From: Gilvirhabdus luticola
Lineage (GTDB): Bacteria; Bacteroidota; Bacteroidia; Flavobacteriales; Flavobacteriaceae
Direction: 5' to 3' (one strand)
DNA: 64,000 nucleotides
NCBI RefSeq assembly: GCF_032583975.1
Contig: NZ_JAWHTF010000001.1
The notes under the pieces were generated by a model. It did no database searches. It saw only the letters and a program-made list of their open reading frames with translations, and was not told where the DNA came from. The position numbers and the translations under genes are program-made. Of the stretch, positions 1-8,010 are shown piece by piece; the stretch's first letter is position 1; the number at the start of each line of letters is the position of its first letter.

Positions 1-1
1 A

Positions 2-124
2 GTTGCCAAACAAGGTACAGCTGTTAGAAACATTCGTCTAGATCATGAAAATTCGGAATATATAGAAGGAAAAGTTGATGGACAGAATATTGTGATTGTC
101 ACAAAATTTATAAAAAAATCCTAA
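2..124 (+). CDS. C-terminal fragment of an unidentified protein
   Basis: Only the last 40 codons of this gene are in the window; its start lies to the left. One frame is open from base 2 to a TAA at 122-124 and encodes a basic C-terminus ending in TKFIKKS. The stretch shows alternating hydrophobic and charged residues, as in a small beta domain, but no family motif. It stops one base before the convergently placed small membrane-protein gene. I do not recognise it and assign no function. The frame being coding is likely but rests on a short piece. Confidence 0.5.
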   Translation, partial: VAKQGTAVRNIRLDHENSEYIEGKVDGQNIVIVTKFIKKS

Positions 125-268
125 TTAGTTGTCTTTTTTGTTTTTATTAAAAAACCCAAAGCCTAATGGCAATACAAAAAGTAAAAACAAAAATTTACCT
201 GAAACTAATCCGTAAACAGTTATTAAAACACATATTGTGTATATGATAATGAGTCTTTCTCTTTTCAT
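125..268 (-). CDS. Small 47-residue membrane protein overlapping the AraC regulator gene
   Basis: An uninterrupted frame runs from ATG at 268-266 to TAA at 127-125. The product begins MKRERLIII, has two hydrophobic stretches (about residues 7-24 and 26-40) separated by a glycine/serine/lysine turn, and ends in a basic tail (NKNKKDN). That is the layout of a two-helix hairpin membrane peptide. Its ATG overlaps the TGA of the upstream AraC gene as ATGA, the same coupling used elsewhere in this window between real operon partners. It is too short for common gene-calling cut-offs. No family is recognised; the function is unknown. The overlap and the coherent topology make it more likely than not a real gene. 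Confidence 0.6.
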   Translation of the reverse strand: MKRERLIIIYTICVLITVYGLVSGKFLFLLFVLPLGFGFFNKNKKDN

Positions 269-1116
269 AACCTAAAATTTGATTTTCTAAACATAGAAGG
301 CGATTCCTTTTTAATTGATTTAAATAGTCTATTAAAATTAGAAATGTTATTAAATCCAGACTGATATGCTATTTCTGCAACAGAGAAATCGTTCACAGAC
401 AACAAAAGGTTACTGGCATGTTCAACTCTTAATTCATTCAAAAATTTAAAATATGTTTTATTTGTACGTCTTTTAAAATATTTACAAAACGCATTCTTTG
501 TCATATTAGCAATGTTCGATATTTTGCTCAAAGTAATATCTTCTGTAAAATGACTCATTGTATATTCAAAAACATTTTGCATTCGTTTTCCCTCTACTTC
601 AGTGTATTTTTTTTCATTTATAAAAGAAGAAAGACTAATGTAATTACAGTAAGACAATAATTTAATGAGTTGCAGCAAAATTAAAAAGCGTTCAAATTTT
701 GAAGCTGTTTTTAAGCTCAAAAATAATTCAGAAATACTGTTTTTAGATGATGTTGCTGCAAAACCTAGTTTTGCTCTATTAAAAAATTTAGATAGAGTAT
801 TTAATTCCTCTAGTTCAAAAAAATGATTTCCAAAAGATGTTTTAGTAAAGAAAAGACTAATCATTTTTGAGGATAATGAAGCCCTTTCATCGCTTTTAAA
901 AACGTGAGGTAAATTGCTACCAATTACAATAATATCATTGGATTTAAAATAATTAATGGTATCACCAACAATTAAAGTTCCTTGACCTTCAAGAATGTAA
1001 CTAATCTGAATCTCTTCGTGTTGATGTAGCTTGTCATAGAAAATAGAATCCATATCTTCCTGATAAACCAAAGCATCTTGTTCTGGTTTTGGTATTTTAA
1101 ATGGAAGTACTTTCAT
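265..1116 (-). CDS. AraC-family transcriptional regulator, probably of hydroxyproline catabolism
   Basis: This 283-residue protein has the two-part AraC layout. An N-terminal cupin-like sensor (about residues 25-95) contains HQHEE and a SNLPHVF strand. A C-terminal pair of helix-turn-helix motifs (about residues 180-280) includes ITLSKISNIANMTKNAF and the family signature AEIAYQSGFNNISNFNRLFK. The gene is divergent from the hydroxyproline operon starting at 1246, with 129 bases between the two starts, so local control of that operon by a hydroxyproline-related ligand is the natural inference; the ligand is not visible in the sequence. It is followed in an ATGA overlap by a 47-residue membrane protein gene. 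The family is certain; the target is inferred from position. Confidence 0.88.
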   Translation of the reverse strand: MKVLPFKIPKPEQDALVYQEDMDSIFYDKLHQHEEIQISYILEGQGTLIVGDTINYFKSNDIIVIGSNLPHVFKSDERASLSSKMISLFFTKTSFGNHFFELEELNTLSKFFNRAKLGFAATSSKNSISELFLSLKTASKFERFLILLQLIKLLSYCNYISLSSFINEKKYTEVEGKRMQNVFEYTMSHFTEDITLSKISNIANMTKNAFCKYFKRRTNKTYFKFLNELRVEHASNLLLSVNDFSVAEIAYQSGFNNISNFNRLFKSIKKESPSMFRKSNFRL

Positions 1117-1215
1117 GGTATTATAATATTCAATAATATATATATAATTACAAAAATAAGATAATATAGTATCAATATTGAATAAATGACTATTATTATT
1201 TGCTTTATGAATTAA

Positions 1216-1223
1216 TAATTTTG
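1216..1223 (+). promoter_or_regulatory. Possible -7 promoter box for the hydroxyproline operon
   Basis: TAATTTTG matches the Bacteroidota -7 consensus TAnnTTTG and lies 22 bases before the ATG at 1246, which would give a leader of roughly 16 bases. I see no TTTG -33 element at the usual spacing: the nearest, at 1199-1202, is too close. Activator-dependent promoters often lack a good -33 box, which would suit control by the divergent AraC protein. The region is very AT-rich, so a chance match is possible. Confidence 0.35.
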
Positions 1224-1245
1224 AATAACTAAAAAAACAAATATT

Positions 1246-2172
1246 ATGAGCTTTAAATGGGAAGGCGTAATGCCAGCTGTTACAACAAAATTTAATGATA
1301 AGGATGAGTTAGATCTAAAAATGTTTGAAACCAATATTAATGCACAATTAGAGGCTGGAGTGCATGGTATAGTTTTAGGCGGAACTTTGGGTGAAGCTAG
1401 TACATTATTAGAAGATGAAAAGCGAACTTTAACGCGTTCAACAATAGAAATTGTTAAAGGTCAAGTTCCAGTATTAATGAACATTGCAGAGCAATCTACA
1501 AAAGGGGCAATCAAAGCTGCACAACAAGCAGAAGATGATGGTGCAAAAGGTTTGATGATGTTACCACCAATGAGATATAAAGCTGGAGATAGAGAGACTA
1601 TTGAATATTTCAAGGCTGTTGCCAATAGTACATCTTTACCAATAATGATATATAATAATCCAGTAGATTATAAAATAGAAGTAACTCTCGATATGTTTGA
1701 AGAACTTTTAGAATGCAGTAATATCGAAGCAGTAAAAGAATCAACAAGAGATGTTTCAAATGTAACTCGCATTATAAACCGATTTGGCGATCGCTTGAAA
1801 ATAATGACAGGTGTAGATACTGTAGCATTAGAAAGCTTACTAATGGGAGCCGATGGATGGATTGCAGGACTTGTTTGTGCTTTTCCAGCAGAAACGGTAG
1901 CCATTTACGAACTTCAAAAAGCTGGAAAAATTAAAGAAGCTTTAGAAATCTACCGTTGGTTTTTACCATTGTTAGAGTTAGATATTAACCCTAAATTAGT
2001 GCAGAATATTAAATTGGCTGAAACCTACACAGGAATTGGAACAGAAAATGTTCGTGCACCTAGATTACCGTTACATGGTAGAGAGCGTGAACATGTTATT
2101 AATGTTATTGAAACAGCTTTAAGAACAAGACCAGTTTTGTCTGACTATAAAAACTTGAAGGTTTTAGTTTAG
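1246..2172 (+). CDS. Delta1-pyrroline-4-hydroxy-2-carboxylate deaminase (DapA/NAL superfamily)
   Basis: This 308-residue TIM-barrel protein belongs to the dihydrodipicolinate synthase/N-acetylneuraminate lyase superfamily. The Schiff-base lysine is Lys164 in AVKEST, the partner tyrosine is Tyr136 in IMIYNNP, and the carboxylate-binding loop is GGTLGE at residues 45-50. Members next to hydroxyproline epimerase and a semialdehyde dehydrogenase convert pyrroline-4-hydroxy-2-carboxylate to 2-oxoglutarate semialdehyde plus ammonia; all of those partners follow here in one operon. A true DapA is unlikely because the gene sits inside a catabolic cluster behind an AraC regulator. Substrate assignment rests on context. 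It is the first gene of the operon, and the next gene starts 8 bases downstream. Confidence 0.86.
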   Translation: MSFKWEGVMPAVTTKFNDKDELDLKMFETNINAQLEAGVHGIVLGGTLGEASTLLEDEKRTLTRSTIEIVKGQVPVLMNIAEQSTKGAIKAAQQAEDDGAKGLMMLPPMRYKAGDRETIEYFKAVANSTSLPIMIYNNPVDYKIEVTLDMFEELLECSNIEAVKESTRDVSNVTRIINRFGDRLKIMTGVDTVALESLLMGADGWIAGLVCAFPAETVAIYELQKAGKIKEALEIYRWFLPLLELDINPKLVQNIKLAETYTGIGTENVRAPRLPLHGREREHVINVIETALRTRPVLSDYKNLKVLV

Positions 2173-2180
2173 AACAAATA

Positions 2181-2447
2181 ATGCTAGAAATAAGACCAAC
2201 ATGCGAAAATTGTAATAAACCGTTACCTTTTGATTCCGAAGAGGCAATGATTTGTACTTTCGAATGTACATATTGTAAGCATTGTGTAGAGACTATTTTG
2301 CATCATGTTTGCCCAAATTGTGGAGGAGGTTTTGAAAAAAGACCAATAAGACCAAAAGATTTATTGAATAAATATCCAGTTTCTACGAATATTGTTTATA
2401 AACCAATTAATTTAGAAGCACATTTAAAAAAAGTTAATTTAAAATGA
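2181..2447 (+). CDS. DUF1272 zinc-binding protein
   Basis: This 88-residue protein matches the DUF1272 type. It has paired cysteine motifs (CENC near the start, then CTYCKHC and CPNC) around an acidic centre, and a short basic tail after FEKRPIRP. The cysteine spacing suggests one or two structural zinc sites. It begins 8 bases after the deaminase gene and its last four bases (ATGA) overlap the dehydrogenase start, so it is translated with catabolic enzymes. Nothing in the sequence indicates catalysis. A regulatory or metal-handling role is possible but unproven. Family membership is confident; the role is unknown. Confidence 0.85.
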   Translation: MLEIRPTCENCNKPLPFDSEEAMICTFECTYCKHCVETILHHVCPNCGGGFEKRPIRPKDLLNKYPVSTNIVYKPINLEAHLKKVNLK

Positions 2448-4027
2448 TTACAGGGAAGAATTATACAGGGAGTGAGCTATCAGCAAATGGTTCTAAAACA
2501 TTTAAAACGTTCAATCCACAATTGAATATTGAAAACCAACACGTTTTTTTTGAAGCTTCTTCAGAGGAAATAGACACAGCAGTATCGTTGGCTTCGAATG
2601 CTTTTATGACTTTTGGAACAATTTCTGGAAAGAAAAAGGCAGAATTTCTCAATGCAATAGCAGATGAGATTATAGCTTTAGATGATATATTGATTCAAAC
2701 CTATTGTTCAGAATCAGGATTACCTGAAGGAAGAGCAAAAGGAGAACGAGGTAGAACAATTTTTCAGTTAAGAAGTTTTGCCGAATTAGTTTCAGAAGGT
2801 TCTTGGGTAGATGCTACAATCGATACTGCGCAACTAGATAGAACTCCAGTACCCAAACCAGATTTAAGAAAAATGCTTATTCCGTTAGGTCCAATTGTGG
2901 TTTTTGGAGCTAGCAATTTTCCTCTTGCATATTCAACTGCTGGTGGAGATACCGCTGCCGCATTAGCTGCCGGCTGTCCTGTGATAGTAAAATCACATCC
3001 TATGCACGCTGGAACTGGAGAATTGGTTGCATCTGCAGTTATAAAAGCAGCTGAAAAAACAGGTATGCCAAATGGTGTATTTTCGAACTTAAATAGCAGT
3101 GGTATTGAAGTTGGTGTTCAGTTAGTTAAACATTCTGGTGTAAAGGCTGTTGGATTTACTGGAAGTATAAGAGGAGGCAGAGCTTTATATGATCTGGCTT
3201 CTCAACGTGAAGAACCTATTCCAGTTTTTGCCGAAATGGGAAGTATCAATCCTGTTGTAATACTCCCAGAAGCCTTAAAAAACAGAAGTAAAAGTCTTGC
3301 CAAAACATATGCATCTTCTATTACTTTAAGTACTGGACAGTTTTGCACCAATCCTGGATTATTGTTAGGAATAAAAGGCGAAACGCTCTCTAATTTTATT
3401 AAAGAATTGTCAGACGAAATTGTAAAAATCGAACCAACATGTATGTTGCATCCAAGTATAATTGGTGCTTACGAAAACAATAGGTCAAAGGCACTTTCAC
3501 AAGCCGAGTTGACTGTTGTTGCAATTCATGATGCAGATGTTAAAGATAATTATGCAAGACAGGCAATAACAACTGTTGAAGGCAAAACCTTTTTAGAGAA
3601 TACGACTTTACATCATGAAGTTTTTGGGCCGTATTCTATGGTAGTGCAGTGTAAAGATGTCAAAGAATTGGAACAAATTATTTCAAATTTGGAGGGTCAA
3701 CTTACGGGAACCGTGATAGCTGAAAACGAAGAAGCAGACAAATACTCAAATGTAATTAATGCATTACAAAATCGTGTTGGACGTATTATTTACAATGGTG
3801 TTCCAACTGGCGTAGAAGTTTGCCCAGCTATGGTTCATGGAGGGCCTTATCCAGCATCAACAGATAGCCGATTTACGGCAGTGGGAATTCATTCCATCAA
3901 CAGGTGGGTACGTCCATTTAGTTTCCAAAATTGGCCAAATAATTTATTGCCAGACGAATTAAAAAATGAAAATCCGTTACAAATTTCTAGACTTGTAAAT
4001 GGAAAAACAACAACAAGCAAAATTTAG
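2444..4027 (+). CDS. 2-oxoglutarate semialdehyde (2,5-dioxovalerate) dehydrogenase, NADP+-type
   Basis: This 527-residue aldehyde dehydrogenase oxidises 2-oxoglutarate semialdehyde to 2-oxoglutarate, the last step of hydroxyproline breakdown. The full catalytic set is present: Asn158 in FGASNFP, Lys183 in VIVKSHP for cofactor binding, Glu264 in FAEMGSINP and the nucleophile Cys301 in TGQFCTNPG. The SHP after the lysine and the long, C-terminally extended form resemble the semialdehyde dehydrogenases of hydroxyproline and sugar-acid pathways more than betaine-type enzymes. The start overlaps the preceding gene by ATGA, and a lipoprotein peptidase gene follows after 2 bases. NADP+ preference is inferred from the subfamily. 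Confidence 0.88.
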   Translation: MITGKNYTGSELSANGSKTFKTFNPQLNIENQHVFFEASSEEIDTAVSLASNAFMTFGTISGKKKAEFLNAIADEIIALDDILIQTYCSESGLPEGRAKGERGRTIFQLRSFAELVSEGSWVDATIDTAQLDRTPVPKPDLRKMLIPLGPIVVFGASNFPLAYSTAGGDTAAALAAGCPVIVKSHPMHAGTGELVASAVIKAAEKTGMPNGVFSNLNSSGIEVGVQLVKHSGVKAVGFTGSIRGGRALYDLASQREEPIPVFAEMGSINPVVILPEALKNRSKSLAKTYASSITLSTGQFCTNPGLLLGIKGETLSNFIKELSDEIVKIEPTCMLHPSIIGAYENNRSKALSQAELTVVAIHDADVKDNYARQAITTVEGKTFLENTTLHHEVFGPYSMVVQCKDVKELEQIISNLEGQLTGTVIAENEEADKYSNVINALQNRVGRIIYNGVPTGVEVCPAMVHGGPYPASTDSRFTAVGIHSINRWVRPFSFQNWPNNLLPDELKNENPLQISRLVNGKTTTSKI

Positions 4028-4029
4028 TC

Positions 4030-5766
4030 ATGAGTGTCAACTATTTTAAATTACTAATTGTCTTTACAATCATATTATTTTTTTCTTGTGCTGAAGAAAA
4101 GACATGTAATGCTTCAGAAGAATTAGAAAATATAATCACTAATTACCAAGATTATGAAGGTTATGACGAAGAGGTTTATCCACTAGGGGTATTTACAAAA
4201 GAATACTTTAAAGCCGAAGCCGAATATGCACAATCTACATTAGAAGAACTATCGAAAATTGATAATGAGAATCTCAAAGAAACAGACCAAATTTCATTAG
4301 AACTTTTAAAATTTATATTACAAGATAAAATTGACTATTATGAGTTTGAAGCTTATTTGAATCCGTTGCTCTCTGACGCAGGTTTTCATAATAATTTACC
4401 TTATGAGGTAAGACCTTTAACTAATTATAAACAAGTAAAAGAGTATTTGAATAAGCTCAATGCAATTCCTGAATTTGTTGATCAGCATTTTGTAATTTTA
4501 AGAGAAGGTTTAGAAAAAGGAATGATTCAACCTAAAGTAATTTTTAATGGTTACGAGTCTTCGTATAATGATCATATTGTTGAAAGCTTTGAAGACAGTT
4601 TCTATTATTCTCCCTTTAAAGAGCTGCCTTCAGATTTAACACAATCTCAAAAAGATTCTGTGTTAGTTGCAGCAAAAGATGCAGTTGAAAATAATGTTGT
4701 GCCCCAATTCAAAAAAATTAAAACATTTTTTGAAACAGAATATTTGCCCAAATCAAGAATCACTTTAGGTGCTTCAGATCTCCCAAATGGAAACGATTAT
4801 TACCATAACAGGATCAATTTTTATACCACAAGCAAACAATATACTGCAGACGATATTCATCAAATTGGATTGAAAGAAGTAGCTCGAATAAAGGCTGAAA
4901 TGGAAAAGATTATTGCAGACCTAAATTTTAAAGGAAGTTTTTCTGATTTCTTTCATTTTTTAAGAACTGATGAGCAGTTTTATGCAAAATCACCAAGAGA
5001 ATTATTGATGATTGCACGAGATATGTCAAAAAGAGCTGATGCTCAATTACCGCGCTTTTTTAAAACCTTACCAAGAAAACCATATGGAGTAGCTCCAGTA
5101 CCAGACGCGATAGCACCAAAATACACAAGTGGCCGTTATATTGGTGCAGAAGCAAATAGTACTGACCCAGGATATTACTGGGTAAACACATACGATTTAC
5201 CAAGCAGAACATTATATACACTACCATCATTAACTGTTCATGAAGCGGTTCCAGGACATCATCTACAAGGTAGTTTAAATAATGAGCTTGGTGATAGTAT
5301 TCCACAATTTAGAAAAGATTTGTATCTATCGGCTTATGGAGAAGGTTGGGGATTGTATTCTGAATTTTTAGCAGATGAAATGGGAATGTATACAACACCT
5401 TATGAGCAGTTTGGAAAATTCACTTACGAAATGTGGCGCGCTTGTAGACTAGTGGTCGATACTGGGATTCATGCTAAAGGATGGACTAGAGAGCAAGTTG
5501 TAGACTATATGGCATCAAATACAGCATTATCGCTTCATGAGATTAATACTGAAACAGATCGCTATATTTCTTGGCCTGGTCAAGCACTTTCATATAAAAT
5601 AGGTGAGCTCAAAATCAGAGAACTTCGCAAAAAAGCAGAATCCGAGCTCGGGCAAAAATTTGATATTAGAGAATTTCATGAAATTATTTTAGAACAAGGT
5701 ACAGTGACTTTAGCAATCATGGAAAAAAGAGTGAATAACTACATTCAAAAAGTTAAAAATGAGTAG
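4030..5766 (+). CDS. DUF885-family lipoprotein peptidase
   Basis: This 578-residue protein starts with a short lipoprotein signal ending ILFFSC, so Cys20 is the likely lipidated residue and the protein is anchored in the cell envelope. The core matches DUF885, metallopeptidase-like proteins with the motif HEAVPGHH (His404 onward), which resembles an HExxH-type zinc site, followed by a conserved EGWGLYSEFLADE helix. Its place between the semialdehyde dehydrogenase gene (2-base gap) and the hydroxyproline epimerase gene (8-base overlap) suggests that it releases hydroxyproline from small collagen-derived peptides at the envelope. That substrate is inferred from the operon only; activity of most family members is uncharacterised. 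Confidence 0.82.
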   Translation: MSVNYFKLLIVFTIILFFSCAEEKTCNASEELENIITNYQDYEGYDEEVYPLGVFTKEYFKAEAEYAQSTLEELSKIDNENLKETDQISLELLKFILQDKIDYYEFEAYLNPLLSDAGFHNNLPYEVRPLTNYKQVKEYLNKLNAIPEFVDQHFVILREGLEKGMIQPKVIFNGYESSYNDHIVESFEDSFYYSPFKELPSDLTQSQKDSVLVAAKDAVENNVVPQFKKIKTFFETEYLPKSRITLGASDLPNGNDYYHNRINFYTTSKQYTADDIHQIGLKEVARIKAEMEKIIADLNFKGSFSDFFHFLRTDEQFYAKSPRELLMIARDMSKRADAQLPRFFKTLPRKPYGVAPVPDAIAPKYTSGRYIGAEANSTDPGYYWVNTYDLPSRTLYTLPSLTVHEAVPGHHLQGSLNNELGDSIPQFRKDLYLSAYGEGWGLYSEFLADEMGMYTTPYEQFGKFTYEMWRACRLVVDTGIHAKGWTREQVVDYMASNTALSLHEINTETDRYISWPGQALSYKIGELKIRELRKKAESELGQKFDIREFHEIILEQGTVTLAIMEKRVNNYIQKVKNE

Positions 5767-6766
5767 CAATACTTTTGTTTGTATTGATGCTCATACATGT
5801 GGAAATCCAGTAAGGGTTATAAAGCATGGTGCTCCCAACTTGGTTGGGCAGAACATGAACGAAAAGCGATTGCATTTTTTGAAGGAATTTGATTGGATTC
5901 GAAAAGGACTAATGTTCGAACCACGTGGTCATGACATGATGAGTGGAAGTATTATATATCCACCGCATAATCCAGAAAACGATTTTGCCATTTTATTTAT
6001 CGAAACTTCTGGTTGCTTACCCATGTGTGGTCATGGAACCATTGGGACGATTACCGTGGCACTTGAAGAAGGATTAATAACGCCAAAAATTCCAGGAAAA
6101 ATCAAAATGGAAGCTCCTGCTGGTTTGGTTAATATAGAATATGAACAAACAGGGAATAATGTAGATTGGGTAAAACTTATAAATGTTAAAAGTTATTTGG
6201 CTGAAGAAGGTTTAACTATAGATTGCCCAGAATTAGGTGAACTTATTTTTGACGTAGCTTATGGTGGAAATTTTTATGCTATTATTGATATACAGATAAA
6301 TTTTTCAGGGCTTCAAGATTTTACTGCAGGCAAGATAATTCAATATTCTCAAACTGTTAGGAAACGAATAAATGAGAAATATCCAAATCTCTTTATTCAT
6401 CCAGAAAATAAAACAATAAGGGATGTTTCACACATGCTTTGGACAGGAAAGCCAATCGATTCAAAATCTACTGGAAGAAATGCTGTATTTTATGGAGATA
6501 AAGCCATAGATAGAAGTCCTTGTGGTACCGGAACATCTGCACGCATGGCACAATTACATGCAAAAGGAAAACTAAAAAAAGGGGAAGAATACATTCACGA
6601 AAGTTATATTGGTAGCAAATTTATTGGTTGTATTGAAGAGGAAGCGTATTTGGAAGACAAGAAAGCTATAATTCCAAGTATAAAAGGATGGGCAAAAATC
6701 TATGGGCATAATACCATTACCATAGATATTACAGATCCTTATGCTCACGGATTTCAAGTATTATGA
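5759..6766 (+). CDS. 4-hydroxyproline 2-epimerase (proline racemase family)
   Basis: This 335-residue cofactor-independent epimerase interconverts trans-4-hydroxy-L-proline and cis-4-hydroxy-D-proline. Both catalytic thiols are present: Cys90 in LPMCGHGTIG and Cys255 in RSPCGTGTSA. Two cysteines mark a racemase/epimerase; the trans-3-hydroxyproline dehydratase branch has threonine at the second site. The gene overlaps the DUF885 gene by 8 bases and the flavin oxidase gene by ATGA, so the three are probably translationally coupled. Together with the deaminase and dehydrogenase this defines the operon as hydroxyproline catabolic. Proline racemase is the main alternative but does not fit the neighbours. 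Confidence 0.92.
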   Translation: MSSNTFVCIDAHTCGNPVRVIKHGAPNLVGQNMNEKRLHFLKEFDWIRKGLMFEPRGHDMMSGSIIYPPHNPENDFAILFIETSGCLPMCGHGTIGTITVALEEGLITPKIPGKIKMEAPAGLVNIEYEQTGNNVDWVKLINVKSYLAEEGLTIDCPELGELIFDVAYGGNFYAIIDIQINFSGLQDFTAGKIIQYSQTVRKRINEKYPNLFIHPENKTIRDVSHMLWTGKPIDSKSTGRNAVFYGDKAIDRSPCGTGTSARMAQLHAKGKLKKGEEYIHESYIGSKFIGCIEEEAYLEDKKAIIPSIKGWAKIYGHNTITIDITDPYAHGFQVL

Positions 6767-8010
6767 GTAAAAAAATAATCATAATAGGTGGTGGTGTTAT
6801 TGGATTGTGTTCTGCATATTATTTGCAAAAAGAAGGATATCTTGTTACCGTTATCGACCAATCTAATTTAGATTCTGGAGCGTCTTATGTCAATGCTGGA
6901 TACTTATCACCAAGTCATATCATTCCATTGTCAGCACCCGGAGTTATGAAGAAAGGTTTAAAATGGATGTTTGATAAATCAAGTCCTCTTTATATAAAAC
7001 CAAGATTAGATTTAAACTTCTTACAATGGGTTTGGGCTTTCAATAAATCTTGCTCACAAAAACATGTGAATAAGGCTATTCCTTTTATTAAAAATATCTC
7101 GTTGCTAAGCCAGGATTTATATGATGATATAAAACGTGATGAAAACTTTTCATTTCACTACCAAAAGAACGGATTATTCATGTTGTGTCAAACTAATAAG
7201 GCTTTAGAAGGCGAAATAAAAACGGTGAATTTAGCAAAGCAAGAAGGTTTACAAGCAAGAGAAATTAGTGTAAATGAATTAAAAGAATTAGAGCCTAATG
7301 TAAACATTAATGTTAAAGGAGCAACATTCTATGAATGTGATTCTCATATTACTCCTACAGAATTTATGCAAGAAATGAAAGCATATCTTGAACAGGTTGG
7401 AGTAAAGTTTTATAAAAATGAGAAAGTTGAAGATCTAAATTTTCAAGGAGGTAAGATTGCTTCAATTAAAACAAATAAGCAAACTTTAGAAGCTGATGAA
7501 TTTGTTTTAGCAGCTGGCTCATGGAGTTCTATATTAAGTAAAAAATTAAATTTAAAATTATTGCTACAAGCTGGTAAAGGATATAGAATAAATACAGAAA
7601 AAGATACAGGTATTACAATTCCAGCAATTTTAACCGAAGCTAAAGTAGCGGTAACACCAATGCACGGTTTTACGCGTTTTTCTGGAACAATGGAAATTGC
7701 CGGTATTAACCAAACTATAAATAAAGTTAGAGTAGAAGCTATAGCCAATGCTACAACTTCCTACTACCCAGATATAAAACCTACCGAAGAAGAAAAAAGG
7801 CAAGCAGCTTCTGGTTTAAGACCAGTTTCTCCAGATGGACTACCATACATTGGAAAATCTCAAAAATGTAACAATCTTACCATTGCTACTGGACATGCCA
7901 TGATGGGATTAAGTATGGCAACAGGAACCGGAAAGTTGGTTTCTGAAATTATTTCAAATAAAAGAGCATCATTAAATTTGGATGCTTTTAATCCTGATAG
8001 AAAATTTTAA
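6763..8010 (+). CDS. FAD-dependent D-hydroxyproline dehydrogenase/oxidase (DadA-like)
   Basis: This 415-residue protein belongs to the DAO/DadA flavoprotein family. The dinucleotide-binding GGGVIG lies at residues 9-14, an ASYVNAGYLSPSH segment follows the first fold as in D-amino-acid dehydrogenases, and the C-terminus has the GLRPVSPDGLPYIG and ATGHAMMGLSMA motifs. In this pathway it oxidises cis-4-hydroxy-D-proline to pyrroline-4-hydroxy-2-carboxylate, feeding the deaminase encoded first in the operon. It is the last gene, overlaps the epimerase gene by ATGA, and its TAA shares TTAA with the stop of the convergent fusion gene. Electron acceptor (oxygen or quinone) cannot be told from sequence. 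Confidence 0.9.
   Translation: MSKKIIIIGGGVIGLCSAYYLQKEGYLVTVIDQSNLDSGASYVNAGYLSPSHIIPLSAPGVMKKGLKWMFDKSSPLYIKPRLDLNFLQWVWAFNKSCSQKHVNKAIPFIKNISLLSQDLYDDIKRDENFSFHYQKNGLFMLCQTNKALEGEIKTVNLAKQEGLQAREISVNELKELEPNVNINVKGATFYECDSHITPTEFMQEMKAYLEQVGVKFYKNEKVEDLNFQGGKIASIKTNKQTLEADEFVLAAGSWSSILSKKLNLKLLLQAGKGYRINTEKDTGITIPAILTEAKVAVTPMHGFTRFSGTMEIAGINQTINKVRVEAIANATTSYYPDIKPTEEEKRQAASGLRPVSPDGLPYIGKSQKCNNLTIATGHAMMGLSMATGTGKLVSEIISNKRASLNLDAFNPDRKF

Noticed and set aside
1127..1184. Inverted repeat TATTCAATA / TATTGAATA between the AraC gene and the hydroxyproline operon
   Set aside because: The intergenic region is extremely AT-rich, so 9-base inverted matches are expected by chance. AraC proteins also usually bind direct repeats.
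1246..2172. DapA (lysine biosynthesis) for the first operon gene
   Set aside because: The operon contains hydroxyproline epimerase, a D-amino-acid oxidase and a semialdehyde dehydrogenase, which fit the deaminase branch of the superfamily.
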